Positions 59,600 through 64,000 of a stretch of 64,000 nucleotides of DNA are shown here, piece by piece. Source of the stretch: Botrimarina mediterranea (GTDB taxonomy: Bacteria > Planctomycetota > Planctomycetia > Pirellulales > Lacipirellulaceae); assembly GCF_007753265.1 (NCBI RefSeq), contig NZ_CP036349.1, forward strand, positions 4,869,363-4,933,362, in the 5' to 3' direction. Every line of letters begins with the position of its first letter. Within the stretch, counting starts at the first letter, position 1. The translations under genes were made by a program, and so were the position numbers. The notes under the pieces are model-generated. The model had not been told where the DNA came from. It made no database searches and saw only the letters and a list, made by a program, of their open reading frames with translations.

Positions 59600-59797
59600 G
59601 TGGTTAAGCTGACCCTTCGCGACAAAGAGACGGCTCAAGAAGCCGTGCGGCGGTTCCGCAAGTTGGTGGAGCGGAGCGGCATCAAGAAGGAAATGCGGAT
59701 CCGCGAGTTCTACGAGAAGCCCAGCGCGACCAAGCGCCGCGCCAAGATCCGCGCCCAGCGCCGCAACAAGCGTGAGCGCACCGCGCCCCGCGGTTGA
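59600..59797 (+). CDS. rpsU: Ribosomal protein bS21
   Basis: 65 residues from a [23 protein letters not shown], then a strongly basic region [20 protein letters not shown]. The family is small-subunit protein S21 with the usual length (about 60-71). It binds the 30S platform. Followed by a bidirectional terminator. Confidence 0.96.
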   Translation: MVKLTLRDKETAQEAVRRFRKLVERSGIKKEMRIREFYEKPSATKRRAKIRAQRRNKRERTAPRG

Positions 59798-59891
59798 TCC
59801 TGCGACCCGCCGCCAGGCGCAGAACGCCCGGCGCCGAAGCTGACAGCGAGAGCCGAATAGGCCTCCGCCAGTCGCCCAATGAAACAAACGC

Positions 59892-59930
59892 GGCCCGCGT
59901 CGGGATGCTCCCGACGCGGGCCTTTCGTTT
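59892..59930. terminator. Bidirectional rho-independent terminator
   Basis: A 14-bp perfect stem (59892-59905 with 59909-59922, GGCCCGCGTCGGGA) with a 3-base loop. On the plus strand TTTCGTTT follows (rpsU); on the minus strand the reverse complement has CGTTTGTTTC (porin gene). Confidence 0.9.
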
Positions 59931-59989
59931 GGGATGAATGGCAGGTACCGCCTGTGTCGCCCCCGTCCCTTTGCGGGACGGTCGTCATG

Positions 59990-61147
59990 TCAGAACGCGG
60001 CCGTCGCCCGGATGAAGAAGCCGTCGAACATCATCATGTTCGCGTCATCCATCGAGTAAACCTGGCTCGGGCTCACCGAGTAGTTGTACTCCGTACGATG
60101 CCCCAGGTCGTGCCAAGCCGACAGCAAGTATCCGGCAGACACCGACAGGTTCTGTGTGACATAGCCCGTGAGGCCCGCCTCGATCTCCGTTACCGGAATG
60201 ACCTCGGTGGTCGTGATCGACGTGTCGGTGAAAGTCGTGCCCGACACGCCATGCTCGACATCGCCTAACAGCAGCGAGATGTCGCCACGGAGGTAGGCGC
60301 TGAGCACGCCGGTGCGGCCGAAGTAGCGACGACCCGTCAGGCCGAAGCGGAGGCCGGCGCCGTCGAAGTTGACGGTGCTCTCCGCGAACCGGTTGGGAAC
60401 GTTGCTGGTCGAAGCGCGGGTCGTGCCGTAAGCGAGCGAGCTATCGACACTGGCGAAACGGACGCCGCCGCTCCAGGTAATGTCCCACGCCGCACACGGC
60501 TGGCAACAAGGGTCGCAGCAGTCGCCGCAGTCGCCGCAGCCGCTTTGCAGCGGGCATCCCAGCGGAATCGTCTTGGAGAAGCCAATGTCGTAGTTGTCGA
60601 CGTTCACCTTGGCCCGTCCGTACACTACGTCGCCGTCGCCGAGGGCGAGCTCATACGGCGCGTAGTAGATCGTATCGGTATTGTCATTCGGGTTTGGGGG
60701 CGACGTGAATCCGCCGTCGCTATTGAAGTTGGTGTAGGTGAAGCGAACCTCGCCACCGCAATTGCAGAGGCGATAGCCACCAAACACGCGGTAAGAGCTG
60801 CCGTAGTCCATGTCGAACTGGTGAAACGTCTCCAGGTCGTTCGCCAGGCTGTACTCCCGATAGGCGGTTGCTTCGGAAAACGTGCCCCGCACACTGAGCC
60901 ACTCGGCCCCCACGAAGACCTGACCACCGCCGCCAACGCCACTGCCGCAATAGCCCAGGTCGCACGTCCCGCATTCGTCGCCGATCGGGCCGCAATCGCA
61001 GCTGGCCTGCTGCACCGCGTTGGCCAACGCCATGTCGCTATCGAACTTGGCGGCTACGGCGCCCTTGTCGATCGACTGTGCCGAAACTCCGCCCACGAAG
61101 CCGGCGGCTAGCAGGAGCGCGCACGCTCCGCGCATGAGAATCGTCAT
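59990..61147 (-). CDS. Cys-rich outer-membrane porin (Lpg1974/MOMP-like)
   Basis: 385 residues. Signal peptide 1-24 (CALLLAAGFVGGVSAQ), then Cys-rich segments CDCGPIGDECGTCDLGYC (50-67) and CGDCGDCCDPCCQPC (about 205-219), and a beta-barrel of alternating aromatic strands ending in ATAAF, the terminal Phe of barrel proteins. The closest type I know is the Legionella/Lpg1974 pore-forming outer-membrane family seen in planctomycetes. The Cys pairs may form disulphide bridges. The ATG at 61147 is preceded by GGGGGGGAT. Confidence 0.85.
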   Translation of the reverse strand: MTILMRGACALLLAAGFVGGVSAQSIDKGAVAAKFDSDMALANAVQQASCDCGPIGDECGTCDLGYCGSGVGGGGQVFVGAEWLSVRGTFSEATAYREYSLANDLETFHQFDMDYGSSYRVFGGYRLCNCGGEVRFTYTNFNSDGGFTSPPNPNDNTDTIYYAPYELALGDGDVVYGRAKVNVDNYDIGFSKTIPLGCPLQSGCGDCGDCCDPCCQPCAAWDITWSGGVRFASVDSSLAYGTTRASTSNVPNRFAESTVNFDGAGLRFGLTGRRYFGRTGVLSAYLRGDISLLLGDVEHGVSGTTFTDTSITTTEVIPVTEIEAGLTGYVTQNLSVSAGYLLSAWHDLGHRTEYNYSVSPSQVYSMDDANMMMFDGFFIRATAAF

Positions 61148-61802
61148 CGGTTATCCCCCCCGGGTGTTTTGTCGTTTGGCGACGTCTCGGCTGGCGGCGC
61201 CGCTGGCCTTCATCAAGCCAGGGCGGCCGCATTGAGGGACGTTACACAACGTCCCCACTAGGGCCCGAGCCCGCAGGATCGCCAACTCCTTCCCAAGAAT
61301 CGGAATCGGCGCAACGCGTCTTGCGTGCATTTCGAGATTTACCGGCGCAATCGCTCGTGCTGGAACAATCGGCCCAACCGGACCCGCCACGGGTGGAGCA
61401 AGCAAGCGTCATGCGTAACGAGTCGAGAGGACGCGTCCACCCCGCGGTTTCGCCCGATCCGTGACGCGAGGCCCCGGAGTGAGGCTCGCTCTAGGGGCAA
61501 CTCCGAGGGCTAACGCTCAGACGTTCTACGGCTGTGGGCCTTGAGTGGGTTGGGTCGGCGAGACCAACCGCGCCGCCCCCCCCCTCATGGGTGGCATCGC
61601 CAGGAAGGCCCCTAGCAGGCCGCCTACGGCGTCTAACGCCCCAGCCGACAAAACCCCGAGGAGGGCGCCAAGGGGCGTCTACTGGCCCTCTCCGTGGCTG
61701 TAAACGCATGTCCATGACCACGCCGGGCTGCCTTGCCGGAAGACGACTCCTCAGCCCCTCTGAAGGTGTATAGAAGTCTCCCTCGTTGCTGATCCCCCTC
61801 CG
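61148..61802. other. Intergenic region, about 650 bases
   Basis: Between the porin gene and the terminator of the next gene. Open frames here begin in low-complexity DNA and read as Arg/Pro-rich translation of non-coding sequence. A nine-base C run (about 61577-61585) and several GC-rich palindromes occur. No family member of the long inverted repeats was found. Confidence 0.5.
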
Positions 61803-61846
61803 GAAACGAAAGAAGCCCTCTCCCCAAGCGAATGGGAGAGGGCTTC
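61803..61846 (-). terminator. Rho-independent terminator of the PEP-CTERM gene
   Basis: A 13-bp stem (61812-61824 with 61834-61846, GAAGCCCTCTCCC) with a 9-base loop; on the minus strand TTTCGTTTCC follows, so it ends transcription of the gene at 61955. Confidence 0.88.
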
Positions 61847-61954
61847 GAAGGTCGCTCGGGGCAATCGCTCCGTCCTTTGAACGGCAGCCCCAGGGGGTCG
61901 TCGTGCTAGAGGCGCCCAAGCCACGGCACGACAACTGAAAGCGAATCGGACGGG

Positions 61955-62752
61955 CTAGGCCTTGCGGCGAGCGACAACCGTCGCGGTCGCCAACGCCGCC
62001 AGCATGCCGGCGGTCGGTTCGGGGATCTCGGGGAAGCCCACCGGCACGTCCGGAAAGACGTCGATCGGCTGCATCACCGAATAGGGACGCGGCGTCGTTA
62101 GAAACCCAGTCGTCGCGTCCGACATCGAATAATTCGGGAGCGTCGTCGAGGTAGTCTGACTGGTTCCCACGTAGCTCATCTTGATCACCGAGTTGCCGGT
62201 CGTGTCGGCGCCGCCGTTGGGCGTAAAGAAGACCGAGGGGTAATCAGCGAACAACTTCATGCCACCGACATCGGTGTCGCGATCGATATCGACCTGGAAT
62301 CGCACCACCTCGCCCGGTTGCAGGCCGCCGCGGGCGCTGAAGTCCACGAGCAGCGTGTCACCGCCGTCTTCGATCCCTGTGGCGAACTCGATGTCCGGCG
62401 TTGAAAAGCCCGTCAGCGCGTACTCGCCGTTGGCCGTGAACGGATAGGAGTTAGTCTCTTCCTTCCGGAAAAAGACGTTCGAGAAACCGTAGTTCTCATC
62501 ACCGATCGACATGCGGAACGTCTCTACCGCAAACGGGGCATTGGAGTCGTTCTTCAACTCGATAAACGGCATGTTGTACTCGTAGACCTGTGTGGCCCAG
62601 CCGGTCCACAGCGCAGTCATCTTGTCGTTCATACCCATCGGGTTAGCGAGGACCGTCTCCAGGCTGCTGAAGTTGATCGTCGTCTGGGCAGCAGCCGGCG
62701 CGGTGATCGCCACGAGGGCGAGCAGGCCGGGTAATAGTAGGAAGGGTTTCAT
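61955..62752 (-). CDS. PEP-CTERM protein, secreted
   Basis: 265 residues from the ATG at 62752. Signal peptide (FLLLPGLLALVAITAPAAAQ), then a beta-rich domain (SLETVLANPMGMNDKM, IELKNDSNAPFAVETFRMSI) of unknown function, and a tail EIPEPTAGMLAALATATVVARRKA with P-E-P, hydrophobic span and basic end. The frame stays open upstream to 63187 but that part is low-quality DNA without a signal peptide. Terminator follows 110 bases downstream. The protein looks like a structural surface protein. Confidence 0.87.
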   Translation of the reverse strand: MKPFLLLPGLLALVAITAPAAAQTTINFSSLETVLANPMGMNDKMTALWTGWATQVYEYNMPFIELKNDSNAPFAVETFRMSIGDENYGFSNVFFRKEETNSYPFTANGEYALTGFSTPDIEFATGIEDGGDTLLVDFSARGGLQPGEVVRFQVDIDRDTDVGGMKLFADYPSVFFTPNGGADTTGNSVIKMSYVGTSQTTSTTLPNYSMSDATTGFLTTPRPYSVMQPIDVFPDVPVGFPEIPEPTAGMLAALATATVVARRKA

Positions 62753-63430
62753 CGGTGGGCGCCTCAAGTTGGCCCGTGCCGGCTCAGCCAGCGTCGGGCG
62801 GGTGGGTTTCAACGGAGCGAAATCTTCTCGGAGGGGCGTTGGTGAGCGTCGTTCTGCGTAGCGCGGGCGGTTCACCGGAGAACGGACAAGGGGCATTCCC
62901 CAAAGCCGCGGGTGGGTTGCCGGCAGAAGGCCTGGCTGCAGAAGAGTCCGGCGGGAGGAGACGCTGGCGCCACGGAGGCGAGAGGTCTCAGCCGCTTCGC
63001 GTCGAGCGCATCGCAACCCCCTTCGGGCTTGCCACAGCGCGCATCGCGAGCGGGTTATCGCGGCCGAGTCGAACGGTCGCGGGGCCGGTCTGGCTAGCTG
63101 AATCCGCGCGATCGATGTCGCACGAGATAACTGGAAGGCTTCGACCCAAGAGCCCGTTAGAGACGGGCAAGAAGGGCTGTTCGCCATCCACAGAATGCCA
63201 GAGGCCGCACGACGGATCGCTCCGCCGCCGCCGGATTGACACTCACGAGGACGACTCCCAGCTTAGGGTGAAAACGGGTCACAGACGCTGTGCAAAACAC
63301 AACGCCAGCCAGTTCAGAATAGACGTCCGGAAGGCCGTGTCAACGACTTTTCACGCCCGTTTCCGTGAAGGGCGGACTATTTAGGCGGCCAGCCGCATTC
63401 CTGGCAGATTTGACGGATTCGAGTGACAGA
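62753..63430. other. Intergenic region, about 680 bases
   Basis: Between two minus-strand genes. It should hold the promoter of the PEP-CTERM gene. No gene, RNA or repeat family recognised; reading frames that cross it lack coding bias. Confidence 0.5.
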
Positions 63431-64000
63431 TCATCGCCAATCCAGCCCTAAGTCCAGCCCCACCGCCGAATGGGTTAGCGCCCCGACGCTGATCCGATCG
63501 ACGCCGGTTGCAGCGATGGCGCCGATCGTGTCGAGCCGCACCCCGCCGGAGGCCTCAAGCACAACGCCCGGCGCCTCCGCCGCGCGGATGGCGACCGCCT
63601 CACGCAGTTGGTCTAGCGACATGTTGTCGAGCAGCACCACGTCGGGCCCGGCCGGCAGCACGTTGCGTAACTGCTCCAGCGAATCGACCTCGACCTCGAT
63701 CACCCGCCCCGGCTGCTTATCCCGCGCCCGACCGACCGCGTCGGCAGGGGTCATACCGGCCTCGTCGGCTAGTGCGAGGTGGTTGTCCTTGATCATCACC
63801 GCGTCGTAGAGCCCCGTGCGGTGGTTCACGCCGCCGCCGCAGTGCACGGCAAACTTGTCCAACAGCCGCCAGCCCGGCATGGTCTTGCGCGTGTCATAGA
63901 CCTTCGCCGCCGACACGCCGACCGCATCGACGTGCCGCCGAGTCAGCGTCGCGACGCCGCACAATCGACTCATCAAGTTGAGCGTCACGCGCTCGCACCG
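63431..64000 (-). CDS. nadC: Nicotinate-nucleotide pyrophosphorylase (quinolinate phosphoribosyltransferase), partial
   Basis: 190 residues of the C-terminal part are in the window; the frame is open to the right edge (RCERVTLNLMSRLCGVATLT). Motifs: DTRKTMPGWRLLDKFAVHCGG (PRPP/quinolinate site), HRTGLYDAVMIKDNH, IEVEVDSLEQL, VVLLDNMS, LEASGGV and GVDRISVGALTHS. It makes nicotinate mononucleotide from quinolinate in NAD synthesis. The N-terminal part lies outside. Confidence 0.95.
   Translation of the reverse strand, partial: RCERVTLNLMSRLCGVATLTRRHVDAVGVSAAKVYDTRKTMPGWRLLDKFAVHCGGGVNHRTGLYDAVMIKDNHLALADEAGMTPADAVGRARDKQPGRVIEVEVDSLEQLRNVLPAGPDVVLLDNMSLDQLREAVAIRAAEAPGVVLEASGGVRLDTIGAIAATGVDRISVGALTHSAVGLDLGLDWR

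Noticed and set aside
61491-61934. Minus-strand frame of 147 codons downstream of the PEP-CTERM gene
   Set aside because: It crosses the terminator hairpin and reads as low-complexity Arg/Pro/Gly sequence.
62753-63187. N-terminal extension of the PEP-CTERM gene
   Set aside because: The upstream frame lacks a signal peptide and coding bias; the ATG at 62752 begins a proper signal sequence.
1-64000. tRNA, rRNA, tmRNA, RNase P RNA, insertion sequences
   Set aside because: I looked for characteristic conserved strings and transposase motifs by eye and saw none; a covariance-model scan would be needed to exclude small RNAs.

Overview
The window looks like a chromosome segment of a planctomycete, most likely order Pirellulales and close to the Lacipirellulaceae (inference from content, not from a database search). 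The evidence is high GC with strong third-position bias, three proteins with PEP-CTERM sorting tails, dockerin-like repeats of the GDYNNDGAVNAADYTVWRD type, a bacterial topoisomerase VI B subunit, a PQQ-propeller protein with the DWPHWRGP opening, and several secreted families of no known function. No rRNA, tRNA, CRISPR array, integrase or transposase was seen. Both edges cut genes: a secreted protein on the left and nadC on the right.

Layout. 1-7.3 kb: secreted protein, Ca2+/H+ exchanger, orphan top6B, a conserved hypothetical and two small secreted Tyr/His/Pro-rich proteins closed by a strong terminator. 7.5-13.8 kb: PEP-CTERM repeat protein, a ketosynthase homologue without its catalytic Cys divergent from a fatty-acid desaturase, a GNAT-like protein and a nucleoside-sugar-type epimerase. 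13.9-19.5 kb: three-gene minus-strand operon of membrane-fusion proteins (GAF-HlyD, HlyD, PqqD-M50 protease-HlyD). 19.8-23.8 kb: infA, a large secreted protein, lysA. 23.8-30.7 kb: accessory stretch with a DNA methyltransferase that ends in a GIY-YIG-like domain, small ORFans, some resembling phage-associated families, and dense repeats. 30.8-35.2 kb: araB-araD-araA for L-arabinose use. 35.4-41.5 kb: sulfatase-fold protein with a dockerin-like tail and no catalytic residues, a four-Cys small protein, a TRIC-type channel, and pta-ackA for acetate/ATP. 41.6-48.8 kb: ABC ATPase, Rieske oxygenase, AAA ATPase, GNAT, cytochrome P450. 48.9-55.9 kb: proB, a quinol-monooxygenase-like protein, a pair of trypsin-fold PDZ proteins (one intact, one degenerate), lexA, an orphan histidine kinase. 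55.9-64 kb: PQQ propeller protein, UbiB-family kinase, rpsU, a Cys-rich outer-membrane porin, a PEP-CTERM protein and nadC.

The most unusual feature is not one gene. At least eight families of long imperfect-to-perfect inverted repeats (arms 16-34 nt, loops about 20-130 nt) fill the gaps between genes. They lie at gene ends, inside operons and between divergent genes. In four cases the first bases of the element provide the stop codon of the neighbouring gene. Related units are also carried in frame inside lysA, the desaturase tail and the methyltransferase linker. No mobilising enzyme is visible. The other recurring theme is loss of catalytic residues in otherwise well preserved folds: the ketosynthase, sulfatase and trypsin-like proteins, and perhaps the GIY-YIG domain.
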